From assembly GCA_026261815.1 (NCBI GenBank), contig JAMPIT010000510.1:18200001-18264000 (forward strand): a stretch of DNA of 64,000 bases. The letters are read 5' to 3'. The notes beneath the pieces were generated by a model that was not told where the DNA came from, ran no database searches, and saw only the letters and a list, made by a program, of their open reading frames with translations. A program made the position numbers and the translations under genes. Below are positions 39,701 through 53,100 of this stretch, piece by piece (position 1 is the first letter of the stretch; each line of letters starts with the position of its first letter). The DNA is from Monarcha castaneiventris obscurior (taxonomy: Eukaryota > Chordata > Aves > Passeriformes > Monarchidae).

Positions 39701-41497
39701 GGTTCCATTGCCAGTTCTGTGCTGGCATATCCCATATCTCTGAATGGGCATTTCTCACTCCTGTCTAGTCTAGGTACACATGCTCAAAATAAGTTAGAAG
39801 TCTTTTTGCCCTCTGTTTTGCTACTCAACACTTCAGCCACCTCAGCTGCTCCAGCTCAGTCCAAACATACACCAGAGCATTGCTGGGCACACTGGTATTT
39901 TAGTCACTCAAACTCTCTCAGGACTTTTGTGGCTGGGAGATGTGATGGGCTTGAAACTTCTAGTAAAAGCTTGCCAGATTTGACAGGAGTCTGGTGAACC
40001 AACATATCTTTCAATATCTCAGCTGGTGGACTGCTGAGGAAGCCAGAGTTGCCAAGGTCCCTTGAGCTGGTACAGAGTCAAGTTTCCACATTCCCTGTGC
40101 CCTGTTCAGGATCCTGGAAATTGTGGCAAAGGCTTTCATATGTGCAGCTCAGGGCACTTCTGTTCATGTGAGGGTCTCCTGAGTTCATGGACTCAAGATA
40201 AGTGACCTCAAAACACCTCAGAACTGCCAAGCTTGGAGCTCATGACGGGTGCTGGCTGCTCCTGGTGTAGCTGTTGTCAATGACCTGGGTCTTGATTTCA
40301 TACCAAAGAATGTGTCATTGCATCCTTGCCCTTCGTTGGAAAATCTAGAGGTGTTAGCAAAGGCCAGAGCCAAGCACTCTTTTCCTGATATTTCTTAGAG
40401 GTGAATATGTTAGAATTTCATTTTGGAGGAAAATTTAGAAAAAATCATTTTTGATCCTGCAGAAAATGCAACTGAATTTCTGTATCTCCTGCACATGACA
40501 AGCAGTGCAGACACATACCTTCCCAGCTGCTCAGCAATCCCAGAGCAAATCTGGGAGAATGTGAGAAATAATCACAGTGTTCCAGAGCCTCAGGAGCAAC
40601 AAAAGCTTACAGAATGTGGAAGCAGAGATGGCCTTACTGAAGATCAGAAAATCCATCTTTTTTTTTTTCTCACTTGAAAATAGATTTTTATTTATAAAAG
40701 AAGATGATTGACATAATAATTCCAAAAAGATGGATGTTTGCATCCACTCAAGCTCAGCAAACAAAACTGTATTACAGCTTTACTTCTATTGCTTCCTATA
40801 GTGCATGTGCTGTTGCAAAAAAAAATTGGAATACAAGAGGAAGTCAAGGCATAAAATATGAATTGAGGCTTTGTGAAGGCATTGTTAAAATCTTGCCATC
40901 TGTGAAGGGATGAGGTTTAATATTTCTTCCATCTGCAATTCAATGAACTTGTACCAATGCAAATCTGATTAAATCAAAGGGTTAGTCACTTCCAATTATT
41001 TTTATTAATGACCATGGATATAATCACTGTAAACATAGCGTTTCTGACACTTAATAGAAAGGTTTGACCTCGTAAAGCTTAAACCCATTAGTTCATTTAG
41101 CCTGGCCTCCTGTCTATCTAATGGCTTGTGTTGAAAACAGAATTTGGTTGTCTTGCTTCAATATCCTTCCCAGAAATTCACCCTGTATTGATTAGGAGAC
41201 AAAAAAAAAGAAATATAGTGTATGAAAATCATATGCTTAACTTCTAAATTGAATTTGTCTGTCCTCGCATTTCAGACATTCTTCTTGTTCTTTCTTTCTG
41301 GAATGAAGAGACTTTCACTGTCAGATATCACTGCATTCTGGTAGAACTATTTATCAAGTTTGGGTTTTTTTAGGAAGGCGAAATTACTGCTTCTCACCGT
41401 GCTATTACTTTGTCCAATACTTAAACAATTCCTGTAGCTCTTTTTGAAACCTCACAATTTTTTAAAGAAAAGGATGTTAAATCTGTCCCCAATATCC

Positions 41498-41624
41498 TTG
41501 CCTGTTTATTATTTCCCTGACATATCCTTAGGGATCAAATTACACAGCATTTTTTACACAACATTTTTGCCTGTTTATTATTTCCCTGACATATCCTTAG
41601 GGATCAAATTACACAGCATTTTTT
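41498..41624. repeat. 69-bp tandem duplication
   Basis: Copy one (41498-41555) and copy two (41567-41624) share about 57 identical bases, from TTGCCTGTTTATT to CAGCATTTTT. They are joined by an 11-bp linker ending ACATTT, giving a period of 69 bp. Their near identity implies a recent event. The duplication shows in the plus-strand ORF through the region (41444-41728) as a repeated YYFPDISLGIKLHSIF peptide, but that ORF has no other coding sign. Confidence 0.9.
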
Positions 41625-44600
41625 CCACTGCACAGCTGTTTCTTCACCCAGACCATTTTGGAATCAATGACTTCATGATCACATCATCTTTTCAAAGGAT
41701 TCAGTCACTCACCTTGAAGAAGGAATGAATTTTACCTCCTAAGGGCAGGGGCTCTTTGCGTGGAGGGAGGGCAGATGAGTGTAGGAAATATTTTGATTAT
41801 AGGGAAGAAAATTTATTCTAAGGAAAGCTTTAAAATCCCTTTGTGGCTGTGATGGGGCAGTATTTTGGATTTTGAGGTTGGCAGTTCAGCAGTGCTGAAA
41901 TGGAGGAGCAGGACGGCTTTTGGATGGGAGGTGAGCAGCATGAGCCTCCTGCTTGCTGGGATGGTATCCTGTGGGGTTTACTGCTCACAGTATGGATACA
42001 CAATGATACTGCCCTGACACTGCTTCCATCATATTTGCAGTATGTTTCTAGTAACTTCCGTGAAAAAAAAAAAAAAGGTGCATTTTAGGTTGAAAATCTC
42101 TTTCACATACATTCTAGTCAGAGTCAGCCTCTTGAAAATCCATTTAAAAAGCAAATCATGGGCCTCTGAAAAGATACGCAGGAAAGTCTTAAAAGCACGA
42201 AATTCAGTGATTTGGAATAAAGGAAGCTTAAAACAGACAACATCTGTTGTTTTCAATCCCATGGGATTTTCTGCCTTTTTTTTTTTCCAAATCCTAGCCC
42301 TTAATGAAGAGCAATGTCAGATTTAGAAAGGAAAAAAATGGTTTATACAAAATTAGAAATGTGTCTGGAAATCTGAAATCCTTGAGTATCTAAGCCAGTG
42401 TCTGCTCCAGATCTGTCTTTGCTGATGGAGAGAGGTCCAAGTATTGTGTCATCAAAACAGTTTACAAGTGCTACCATATACTTAATCAGTCTACAATGGG
42501 GTAAATATTTGCTGGAGAAAAAGAATTTCAATTTAATTTTTAATAGCCAAAACCAGATGCAGAATTGGACCCAGAGACTAAGTGGAATTGCCATTGCATA
42601 TAAAATAGCAGAAGCTACTAAAATAACTGTGGGATTTCATAACTTCAGGGAAACGCAAAATGTTTCAAAGAATAACCAGGGTTATTTAAGACATTGCTTT
42701 TATAGACAACAGGTTTTTTATACTAAATTTCAGCATATTAAACAGATGCATATGTAAATCACCTTCTGTCAAAATAACTTCTGATATAAACTTTGTTTTC
42801 TTAAAGTTTTGGAAAATTTTAAAGGAGTTCTGAGATACTGAATCAACATACCAATGTCTTAACAATGTCATAGCTGGCACTGCAGAACTCTTCAAGTATC
42901 CTGTGGTTTCTATTTTTTGTGTTAGAAACGGAAGTGTAAAGGGAAGGAATCTGAAAATACCTGCAACACACTTTCTGTTGCTGCAGGTATGGGAGTAGCC
43001 TTTTGGTGGTATAAGCTCATCACATGCATTGACATATTTTTGTACAATGTGCCATGAAGCCAGACAAGGAAATTGCTGAATTATATCACAATCTCTAAAC
43101 AAACTGACCTGCTATGCAGACTTCTGGCTTAAGAGAAGAATTAAGTTGATTGTATGAAATAAACCTGAGCTTTTTGCCACAAGTACATCCCTGAAAATTT
43201 AAATTCTATCCTGCTTGTGAGTAAAAGTTCATACAATCTTAACTCTGTGAGGGAAAGCAAGGAAAAATCTTTGGCTGCCTTGTTATCATTTATCTTGCCT
43301 GGTGGGATCTGTCTCTTAAGTTATCACTATTCCTTGCTCAACAAGTTGCACTGATCACAGGTGCCACGAAGCCAGCAGCCCTTCCTCGGCTGAAAATCCA
43401 ATTACCATGCTTTTTTTAATCACATATCTTGCCCGTGTAATTTGTTGCTGTTGCAACCTTTTGGCTGGTCTTCAGAGTGCAGTCCAATTGGAGCTACCTT
43501 CTAGTGCAAGGCTTTGGCAAATCTGGCATGGTGACTCTCCCTGCCAGCTTCCTTGGCATCCACACTACACTGGAGCTGCTGCTCACCCATTTGCAAAGAC
43601 CTGTAAACTGCAGGTCGTGTTAACCTTGGGCAGCCTTCACTGTTTGCTGTCCAGAGGAACACAGCTGGGCTGCTGAAACTCATATGTCCCAGGGAAAAAG
43701 ATTTTGAAGGATGACTTCATGGCCTTCTCCGAGCTGGTGGAGCCATTGCATTTCACTCCCTGGGCACATGCAGGAAGGGCCATGCAACAGAGCTCTTTGC
43801 TCATAGCCTCCCTCTTCCCCCCAGTAATTATAGTCTTGTTTGCCAAGCCAAATGAAGAGCTGGCAGGGTGAAATACACGTGGTGCTAAGCAAGTCCTTCC
43901 CTTTGCACATATGTACTGTTACATGCCTATAGCAATAATAATCCTAATTTGTCCGTGAGCTGCACTAAGGAGTGCTTTCAAGATACACATCTCTCTTAAG
44001 CTCCTTCACAGAGGCTTTACAAGCAGCATGTGTATGGAAAGAATTCAACAGCTCTGGAGTGCATCACAGATACATTTGTTAAAGCAGTGTGTGTATGGTG
44101 GTTTTTGTAAGTGGACTGTAAAGTAATGAAAAACTTAGTCATGTAACTTCAGCTTTGATTTCCATTCTTATTAAAGCTGCTACCACATCTCTGATACAGC
44201 TGAGTTGCAGTGGTACAAGGGAGGATTAGCTTGATTCCTAGCTTTATTAATGATGCTGATACAATTATTTTATTAAGGTTCTTGATATTTTTGCTTATCT
44301 TGGACTGCTCTGAGGGTTTCTTATGCAAGTAAAATGAAGGGGCATGAACTCTGTGGTAAATCCACTGACTTAGTTTAATATTGACAGCTTTATCTGGACT
44401 TAAGCCACTATATGTAGGATCCAAATCTGAGCTGACTTCTGACTGTGAGCACGTAGGAATTTTTTTTTTTTTGTGAACTTGGTAGTGTTTCAATGTTTGC
44501 AGTAGTCTTGTAAGTCTAGATGGTTTAAGGTTCATTCACTGTGTGAGCTGACCATCTGCTCTCAGTAATTGCAAATTCACTTCCAGTATTAATGAACTGT

Positions 44601-45780
44601 TCCAGTGTTCTTGCATTTCTCTGAAATGCCTCCGGCAACTGTTCCTTCCTCACATGGAGAAGTCACAGCAGCTGTGGGATTCACAAGGACCTCAGTGCTT
44701 GTCTCTTGCTACGCTTCTGGCAGCAAACCGCAAAGTGCAAATAACTTTTCTAACTGCCTAATAACTGCAAACCCATTAAGTGTAAATTCTGTGACACCAG
44801 GAAAAAAACCCAAAACACTTGCTTTAAAAGAGCCCTAATGAGATTAGAGACTGTATGAACACCTGGGATTGCTCTCAGGGCCGCCCAACTGGAACATGTT
44901 AGAGATAAGCTTTTCCCAGCTTTTCCTTCAGTGTTGGCCAGAGGGACTGCAAGCTGCCCAGTGGAGCTGGGGCTGGAAGCCTGACGTGGGGATATGCTTC
45001 CACATCTCCAGGCACCCACCTCCCTCATAGTTGCCTTCATAAAGTGGAAAAACACTCATGCCACTTCCACATTTTTCTTTCACTACCAAACCAACAGACT
45101 TCTGTTTTCTTAAGAAAAAAAAGTGTTGTCTTCATGAATGCAGCCAGATCTGTCTTAAATTTGTTTATCCTCCTTTGATAAAGGACCGGCCCCAGCAAGA
45201 GCCCCAGACAGTGCTTTGCACACTGCTCCCCGCACATGGGTTTGGTGTGCAGGGTGTGCTGCACCCTGCACAAAATGTGTGCTGGCCTCCTCCTGCTCTG
45301 GAGCTGCAGTCACAGCATGAGCTCTGCTGTGGCATCCCTGCGTGCTGCATCGGGACAAGGCAGGTGCCACAGCCCAAGGATCCCCATCACACCGTGCTGG
45401 GAGGGCTGCCAGCCTCAGCCCACCAGGGCCAGGGGCATCAACCCAAACACTGTCTCCTGCACTGAGGTACTTACTAACAGCTACCACTAAATATCATGAA
45501 ATGCAAAAGCCAAAATCCTCTTCCTCCACACCAAACAGCCTGAGCTGTACACTTGGACAGAAACTACCTGATCACTAGTTTCTTGTAAAATGGCCATCCA
45601 AGGACACAGTGGCACTCACATTTTTCATCATACCTTAATGCTTTTCAGGTGTCTGACTACCAGCTAGAAGGTACTTAAACCCATATTCCCCAGTCTCAAT
45701 AGAATGTTTCACCACAAGGTTGCCAAGTACTTGAGAGCAATACAAGAGAAATAAATATACATTTTACTAAGGTCATTGGT
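41625..45780. other. Non-coding DNA, no gene recognised
   Basis: ORFs are short and overlap each other on both strands. A GC-richer patch at 45.18-45.48 kb gives ORFs of 110 residues (minus) and 135 residues (plus) over the same bases. Neither has recognisable motifs, so I treat both as chance. Short poly-A and poly-T runs occur at about 42063, 42280 and 44460. Confidence 0.55.
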
Positions 45781-45834
45781 TTTTATTGGACTGCCCTGAA
45801 ATTTCATTTTAGGATTTGTGTGACATTTATGCTA

Positions 45835-46010
45835 TTTAATGATCTGTGGCACAAGTGTGGAACATGACAGAGGTTGCAGAAGACACAAAAGTATTTAACT
45901 AATCCAGATGGCAGAATATAAAGGAACTTAAACGGGACATAATTTAGCTAGGTGTATGCACAGTACAATGGCAGATGAAATTCAACATTGCAAAAAGCTG
46001 GGCAATCAAT
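45835..46010 (+). mobile_element. Old CR1 fragment, sense orientation
   Basis: On the plus strand the order 'taatgatctgtggcacaag', 'ttgcagaagacacaaaa' and 'caatggcagatgaaattcaac' matches the CR1 reverse-transcriptase region around the YADDTK-type catalytic motif and what follows it. The match is by eye to turtle/crocodile/bird CR1 and is diverged. The edges are approximate. Confidence 0.55.
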
Positions 46011-46561
46011 AGCTGTGAAGAATAATCTGATCTATATTGACCCTTTGTAGTTTTCTAGATAACCTGTCACAGGCTTTCAAGAAGACATTTAGATGTGATT
46101 TCCAGCCTTAGGCTCTGCAGGGGCCATGTTCCTGTGCCTCCTGTGGAAGTCCAGGTTTGATGTACTCCCTTAGAGCACAGCTCTGGACAGATCTCCTCCC
46201 CTGATTTTCATCTGTTTCCCTGTGTCCCTCACAGAGGGGTAGGATATAATCTCTGAATAACCAGCAAAACCCTGTTTGGAGTTAAATTGGAGGAACTGAG
46301 TATTGCTTCTTTTTGTTATACTACCCCTATGTGTTTCTCAGCGTAAGGAGAGACACCTTTGGATTTCTTCCCCACAAACCAGCCTCCACGTTGTTTTTCT
46401 GTGCACAGTGTTTGTTGCTGCAGTTCTCCAGCAAACTCTGCTCATTAAATCCCCCTCAGGCTTGGCATCCTTTCTGTTGACTGCTGCCGCTTGCCAGGCT
46501 CCAATGAGTAAGTGATGTTCAAAAGGCACAATTGATTTTAAAAGAGGCCCGTTAAATTTGG
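46011..46561. other. Non-coding DNA, possible 3' UTR of the minus-strand candidate
   Basis: If the minus-strand exon at 46562-46686 is real, this would be its 3' untranslated region. The nearest plus-strand TTTATT (the minus-strand AATAAA poly-A signal) is about 45782, so the UTR would be about 780 bp. An ORF pair at 46303-46529 on both strands has no recognisable content. Confidence 0.3.
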
Positions 46562-46686
46562 CTACTCATTGTTTACTTTGGGCTTGTCACAGAGGAGTAG
46601 CTTCTCTTCAGCCAGCTGTAGCTTCTTCTCCTCCCCATCTTCATGATCATCCTCCTCATCCATCTCCTCCTCAGGTTTCCAGTGCA
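46562..46686 (-). CDS. Candidate terminal coding exon with acidic C-terminal peptide
   Basis: Read on the minus strand, the sequence has a pyrimidine-rich tract and AG just before 46686 (CTACAG at 46692-46687). The exon then adds two bases of a split codon, 40 residues and a TAG at 46564-46562. The peptide starts HWKPEEEMDEEDDHEDGEE, a strongly acidic run, and ends EEKLLLCDKPKVNNE, a short amphipathic tail with lysines. Such acidic-then-basic C termini are common in chaperones, nuclear and cytoplasmic-tail proteins, but I do not recognise the family. Upstream exons should lie at higher coordinates on this strand and were not found. The plus strand of the same bases is a pyrimidine tract ending CTCCTCAG followed shortly by GTAG|GTGAGC, so the run could instead be intron-end sequence on the plus strand. 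It could also be a decayed retrocopy. Confidence 0.3.
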
Positions 46687-46789
46687 CTGTAGGTGAGCAG
46701 AGCTGGCTACCCACCGGCCTGCCAGGACTGGGGTGCCTCGCTGCACTAAGGAAGTGTTAAGATTTTATTGTCGGAAGAGAATATGTCTC

Positions 46790-47110
46790 ATTTTTGGCGC
46801 TTCCCATTCCTCATCTCCCTGTCACTGGGTTGCGACAGCCGGGACCAGGGCAGCGTAAGGGCTTCACGGCCTCTAGTGGGCAACGGCCGGAGCTGCAGGA
46901 CTTTCCAGCCGCTCCCATGGAAAACTGTGTTTTTGTAAATGGGTACGTGTTTACCCTGGTTTCCTATGGAAACACGGCTTGTGCAAACACTCCCTCTGGG
47001 TGCGCTGTCTCCACACCCTCGGCAGCTCCGGAGCCTGATTTGACAGAGGTGCGGAGATTTCACAACCAGTGCCTCCAGCGTTGGTGTCAATAGGTGTGTC
47101 TGCGCCAAGG
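46790..47110. promoter_or_regulatory. CpG-island-like block with forkhead and RFX-type motifs
   Basis: Roughly 16 CpGs occur in 320 bp with GC above 50%, so by rough hand count it meets loose CpG-island criteria, unlike its surroundings. It contains a perfect 15-bp palindrome GTTTCCTATGGAAAC (46959-46973), resembling an RFX X-box or paired NFAT sites. It also has a consensus forkhead core TGTTTAC (46948-46954) facing a GTAAAT at 46935. ORFs on both strands (46794-47093 plus, 46788-47108 minus) are unrecognised. It lies 100-400 bp upstream, in minus-strand terms, of the candidate exon at 46562-46686 and could be its promoter, an enhancer, or an independent element. Confidence 0.4.
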
Positions 47111-50100
47111 AGGGACTTTAATGTGTTTTCTAACAGCAAGGCTATTATCGTACAACTTCACACAGTGCAAAAATTACAGCGTCAGAGAGAGTTTGCATGT
47201 ATGGGAAAAGCTGCTTTGAAATCTCTTGAGAATTACATTTGTACATGTGCCCGTAGAAATCCTGAGCCTTAATTTTGTTTGATAATTTGGTTATTGTAGA
47301 CTTTAAAAACAAGTCTTTTCCATGACACTGTCAGGTGGTCCCGCTGGGAGGGGAGAGGGGAGACTCTCCAGGTTGCTGGTACTGCCCAGACCATCACAGC
47401 ACACTGCCTGCTTTGTTGCTTATAAACCTGAACTGGTGCTTGAAAGACCCAAATCTTGTCTTTTCTTTCCAGTTTTGGCTTCCCCATTTAGAATGGTTTA
47501 TAACAGCAGTCATTAAATATAGGAAGTAAAAATGAAGCTCAGAGACAGATTCTTCATCAGAGCTCAGAGAAGCAGTTTCTGTAAGTCTGCAAGAACAAAG
47601 GAATTAATTTAGATTAAAACATCCCTGCAAAATGGCTGCATATTTGATACCTTATCTTCTCCTTATTTTTGCTTGACTGTATTAAAGATGGGAGAAAAGA
47701 TATGGCTTACTTTGGGTTAATCCAACAAAACAAGCAGTCCTTCTTCAAGTGAAAAAACGGAAATGTGTTGTCTCCTTTATCATGTCTCGCTTCTTGCAAC
47801 ATTTTTGTTTGAAAACCTCTTTCTCAAGTCACTTGTTGAATGCCTTGGTTTACTTAGAGCATCCAAAAATATTTTTTAAATATAGTGAAACGGATTTAGA
47901 TTGAAGTTGTAGGAAGTTGATCTGTAAGTGTACCTGAAGTAGTTAGGATGGGAGTTTTCATTTCAGAAGCACTTATTTCTCATGTGTAGCAAACACTTGA
48001 AATGAGAGAATTACTGGTAATGACTTTTCTGAGTTCATACCACAAATGCCAGGCCTTCAAAGACTGAAAATGACTCACATGGAACCATTCTGCTTTGTCC
48101 TTGGATACAGAGCATCTCACAGAGGTTTTTTTTTTACCCTCTCATTTTTCCTAGAAGTGATTTTTGAAAACAAAACCGCAGTGTGGCCTTTTAGTGCTAG
48201 GAAGTCTTTGTTGCTTCTGCCAAGAGAGTTAGAGGAGGACAAGGCCAAGTGTGGCATCATTCACCAAGTGTGGTACACAGAAATATGTCTAATTGGGACC
48301 ATCTTAGGAGGTAGTAGAGTATTGTAAGTTAAATATAATCTTGCTGTCTCCAACTCTTCTGAAAAATCCTTTCTTTCCCTTCCCTTGTACTAATGCTCTT
48401 CATTTCTAAAACCCAGTAGTGGCCTCTGCCTTGGCTGCATTGGTTGTAAATGATAGTCTCACATGTCTGGGTACCTTCCCAGCACTGACATACATAATCA
48501 AGTTCCTTATATCAAATCTCACTTTGCAGGAAATTACTTTGGGAGAATCCATCATCTTCTTTGCCCAAAGCTGCATAATGTACTGCCAGTTTTTGTTTTT
48601 CTTTCATTTTTTCCTCCTCTGTAAATCATACTAAAAGATCTTAAGGATAATGGAAATAGAAATATGATTAGTAAAGGTTTTTGTGCATGTGTGTTGAAAG
48701 AAAATGAATTTGTCAATAGCGTAACTGACCAGCGAACCAATTGTTAGTTTTTTGGATTTCTGAAAGGTCAGGAAGACAATGTTTCATACCTCAATCACGC
48801 TGGCTTTTGCTCAGAAAGAATCTTCTCATGTTTAAAAAATAAATTTAATATCGTGAAATAGTCACCAACCAGACTCATTTCTCTTCAGTCAGTGTGAGGA
48901 TGGGAGAATCACACACTGTGAGGCACTTCTAACATGGAGAATTCATGCCCATTCCCCTACGTGCTTGTTCAGAATAAACCTCTGATGTCTTGATTACAGC
49001 CTGTTAAGCTCCAGAGCAGTTCCTCAGCTGAACTGTCAGCATGTAAACATTTTTTTTCTGCTGATGTTTGAGGCAGGGCCGTGCAGAAAAGCTTTGTCTT
49101 TCCCTCTTGGTTAGGGGCAATTTTTTCCTGTGATAAGAAGTACTGTTCTTAATTTTAGCAAATCCCACCTTAAAATTCGTGGGAAATGCATGATACTCTG
49201 TGAGAGGTGTGTGTGGAGTTGGTTTTATTGCAAGAGGTCTCATGTATATGGATATATTGTGAAAATTGTATGTTTTCAGTGGAAGTGGAAGAGGAGGTGC
49301 TGGAATATTTGTTTCCTCCCAAGCTCCAGTCTGCAGTAGTAGAGGTAGTAAAAAACTTGTAACAGGAGAGCTGCTTTGTGCAGAACTCTGGTTGTCTGTT
49401 TTCATAAACATGGCTATGAATACTGCATGTAAATGTAAGAGCTGAGTTGCCATAGGGTATCTAAGGCCCAACAATCACACTTTCTATGAAGGGGTTTTCA
49501 GATGCTGGGAGTGTTCTGGTCATAGTTTAAAAATTTCTGCATTTAGATGCTGTTACTTATTTCTGATCTGGAAATGTATTTTGGTCAGGCCTTAAGAAAA
49601 TCAGTATCAGTAGCACATCAACTTTGAGATTCCATATATCCTATGGAATTACCTTGATGTATTTGACATAGTCTCAGATCCTACTTGTTCATAAAGAGGT
49701 GTTTGGGAAGACAGCAGTCTAGTCAGATGAATTACCTGAAATAGTCACAGACCTGGCATTGAGATATGTTGGTGATAAATTTATACTTAGAGCTGTCACA
49801 CAGTCAGCTACCTTAGCTACAGCTGCTGTGAGAGACAAGAAGTTTCACCCTGGGCAGTGACCGTACCTGTTACAGAAACTTCAGCAGTCCCACTAGAGCA
49901 GCATTTGGAAGGAGGCCCTTGAAGTCTTAGGCAGCACAGCATGTATTCTTGGCCTTCTACTGCTCCCCAAGCCAGTGGTACTCTAGCACTTGGCTGGGTA
50001 TTTGTGGAACACTCTGTTTCCATATATATTAGTGCTCAAAACCATTAAGTGTTCCACAGCTCTTTTACAAGAGGAGTAATTACATCCTGTTGGCAGAAAT

Positions 50101-53100
50101 TACTCCCGCTGTTTAATTTGGAAACCATATTCTTTGCTTCCAGTCTCATGTTGTGCAGCAATTCTGCCCAGGGTGGTGGCACTTCTCTCTGACATGTGCA
50201 TGGGGGATGATAGTGATGCTGGTGCTGTCCCTCAGGATAACATTTCAGGTTTGTCTGTGACTGAGTTAATTTTAAATAGTGCAGGCATATAGCTTCAGAA
50301 ATCCAACTTTTATTCACAGCAACAAAAATATCTTTTCTGGCTCTCATTTCCCTGCACAAGGGATGCTGGGCCAGCCCCGGGGTGCATTGGGTCTTGAGGC
50401 AAATGCTGATGCTGAGCTTTTCTCTCTTACTCTGTCCTTTTAAAGCCTTTTATGTACAGAAGAAAACTAGCACTGCAGATGATTATTGTCTACTAATGGT
50501 GTTTTTAATTACTGATTTTCAGGACACCCAATTAACTTTCTGCTGAAAACAAGAATTTTTTTCCTCCCTTGAAGCAAGCCAGTGATTCATATTTTAATAT
50601 AAACTTTTTAAAGTTTTGACTCAGGCAGCAATTCCAAGAATTCTTATTTCTGAGCTCTTTGAAGCATTTTAACATACTAATGAAATACTGTGCCTCTGTC
50701 ATCCACAGAGGAAACCTCATGTTAAGCAGGGCTTGCTGTCACTGAAGCATGGCAAGTGCCATTTTCAGGGCCCTGAGATGCCTTGTCACACAGCATCCCC
50801 TCAGAGGGAGTGTAGGGCCACACTTTCCCAGGCCCCAGGCTGCAGGAGCACAGAGGGGAGCAGGAGGTGCCATTGAATCAAGTGTGGCACTGCTGGTCCT
50901 AGGGAAGGGAAAAATATTGGGAAACAGAGCTTGCTGAAAAGTGTTTGGAATCAGGATGGAATTTATCAGCTGATCAGTTGGATCAAACCAAAGGGAGCTG
51001 TGTTGGGCTGGGCTCTGGGAGCTCCTGCTTTGCAGGGAGACAAGCAGGAGGTCGGCAGCCCTTTGGTCGCATGGTGAGTGAGGCAGAGAGGCATTGCTTG
51101 GCTTTCATAGGTGAGAGCCAAGCTGTAGAATCCAGAGCTGAAAAACATTTGTGTTGGCTATTAAAGGGAATGCATGTGACGCAGAGATGTGCCATGTAAA
51201 CTCCAGAGATTTTCCAGCAGTAGAAAGACTAAATGAGGACCAAATGTAAATGAGAGGGGTTTTTCTGAAAAGTAAGTTAGGTAATACATATTTTGATTCT
51301 TCAAAGAATGTGTTTGATATTAAAATCCAAAAGTGTATGGCTTTCTCATCAGGTGGAGGTAGCACAACTGTCCTACTTTACGTGACAACCACAATAGTAA
51401 ATGAATGACAAACAGTTCAGGATCTCTTAGAGAAATGGCAGTCAGAGAAGAGCATCTACTGTATGAAAACTACCCAGGAGAAAAATCCCCACTCAACATA
51501 TTATTTAAAATTTTCTGGTTTAGATAGGAAGTTTTCAATTTGCTTTTTTTATTTTGATTTTCCCTCAAAATACCCATTTTGATGCAGTTTCAAATACTAA
51601 TAACCCAGTACTATATTTCCTTTCCCCTTGTTTTCTTGCTGAAAGTGATGCAGCACTTGCTGAAAGTGTTCAGCACTGAAAGTGATGCACAGTTCCCTCA
51701 TCTCTGTAACTTTTCAAATCCCATAATCTTTAGGAGAAAATATGAGTGTGTTTGTAGGGGAAACCTAATAACAAGGTTTGTCCATTCCTGGTAGCACAAA
51801 GTAAAATCTTTGCCTCAAGTTCTCCTCCAGAATCTGCCAGGGTTAGCAGAGGACATGCAATAAGAAAGTGGGATGAAAGGAAGGGGGCATGCAGTGGGGC
51901 ACTGGCTCAATGTGCCCTTCCTCTGCAGGCAGCTCAGTTTGCAGTTGTACCATGGTTATCAGTGGTGTGGTAGTGTGATTAGGGAACAGCAGCAGGAAAT
52001 GCTGGCAGAATCTGGGAGGCTGGCAGTTGGGAGCAGCAGAGGAGATCAAAGGCTTGAGTGCATTTGCAGACTGGAGAATAATTGCAAGTCACTCCTGAAA
52101 TGTGGGCTGGCAGTGCAGCCTGGCCATCAGCTCTGTCTGGCAGTGTATTCCCATGGGAGAGGTGAGTACTTGGTGCAGAGGGGCACATCTGCAATGCTGC
52201 ACTCCGTTCTCATTCCCCATGATCCAGCCCCCATTCAGGTTGCATTAGGGGATTCAGAAAAGTTGTTAGAGAGGAAATGGCTTGTTTTATCAAAGGAGAC
52301 TGAAACAGGGCTGTGCTGTAGTCTCCAGGATCCAAAGATGTCCTGGCTGATCTTGCTGCCTTCAACTGGATGGTGAAAACTAATGCGGAGAACTTGAGCT
52401 GGAGGACCCAAGTGTAGCTCAGCTGTGGAGAAGTTCCAGCTGAAAACGGATGTCCAAACCACCAGAGAAGGAAGGCTGCAGAGCAGTGGTGTGGAGGATC
52501 TGTAGGCAGACACAAGTGCTTGTCTTCACAGATAAGCATCTTCATCTTGCCCATCTTTCCATCAGTGTCCTCATACCTGCTGTTTCTTCTCCACATCAAG
52601 GCTTTTCCACATCTGTCTAGTGTCTCATGCATTCTGTCTTAGCAAAGCAAAATCTAACAGTAAGAAGTAAGAAGAAATAATGTATTCTTGAGTACCTTAG
52701 AGTTTTAAGATGCAAAATGCAAGGTTTTTAATAATTCTCTTTACTACATTATAGGCAAATAGACTACAGTCAGAGTGCCTTTAAATTGTTAAAGCTTTTC
52801 CCCAGACAGCCTCACGGTAGAAGGCTTGACATACTAAATATATACAATTCCTAAAAAGAGTTCAGGGCCAAGCAGGCAAAGCAATACTGGTTGCATGGAG
52901 AAGTCTGAGCTTTTCTAATTACAAGTCAGTGCAGGAAAATGGCAAGTCATTTATTCCTTCACCTTCCCCTTCCCAGTGCAGTTATGGGGAGCTGAAACCA
53001 TTTGTGAGCTTGGTGTGCCAGCAGAGTCTTGGCAAATCTCACAACCATCTTCATTGTGAGGGGGAAGTAAGGGCTGCACAGCAGTGACAGGAGGAACTAT

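Larger units (their letters stand above)
27691..41490 (+). other. Probable intron or intergenic DNA, no gene recognised
   Basis: The sequence is stop-rich and of low coding potential. GC-richer islands near 32.1-32.6 kb open conflicting ORFs in both directions. Blocks at 29.00-29.24 kb, 30.95-31.26 kb and 34.19-34.46 kb read like conserved non-coding DNA. An AT microsatellite lies at 36.77 kb. No recognisable transposon end was found. Confidence 0.5.

Noticed and set aside
45155..45490. Overlapping GC-patch ORFs on both strands (110 and 135 residues)
   Set aside because: Both strands are open over the same GC-rich bases, which suggests composition and not selection. There is no recognisable domain.
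46620..46680. Plus-strand pyrimidine tract read as a simple CTT/TCC repeat
   Set aside because: It is not a regular repeat, and the reverse strand explains it as codons for an acidic peptide. It was kept as the candidate exon.
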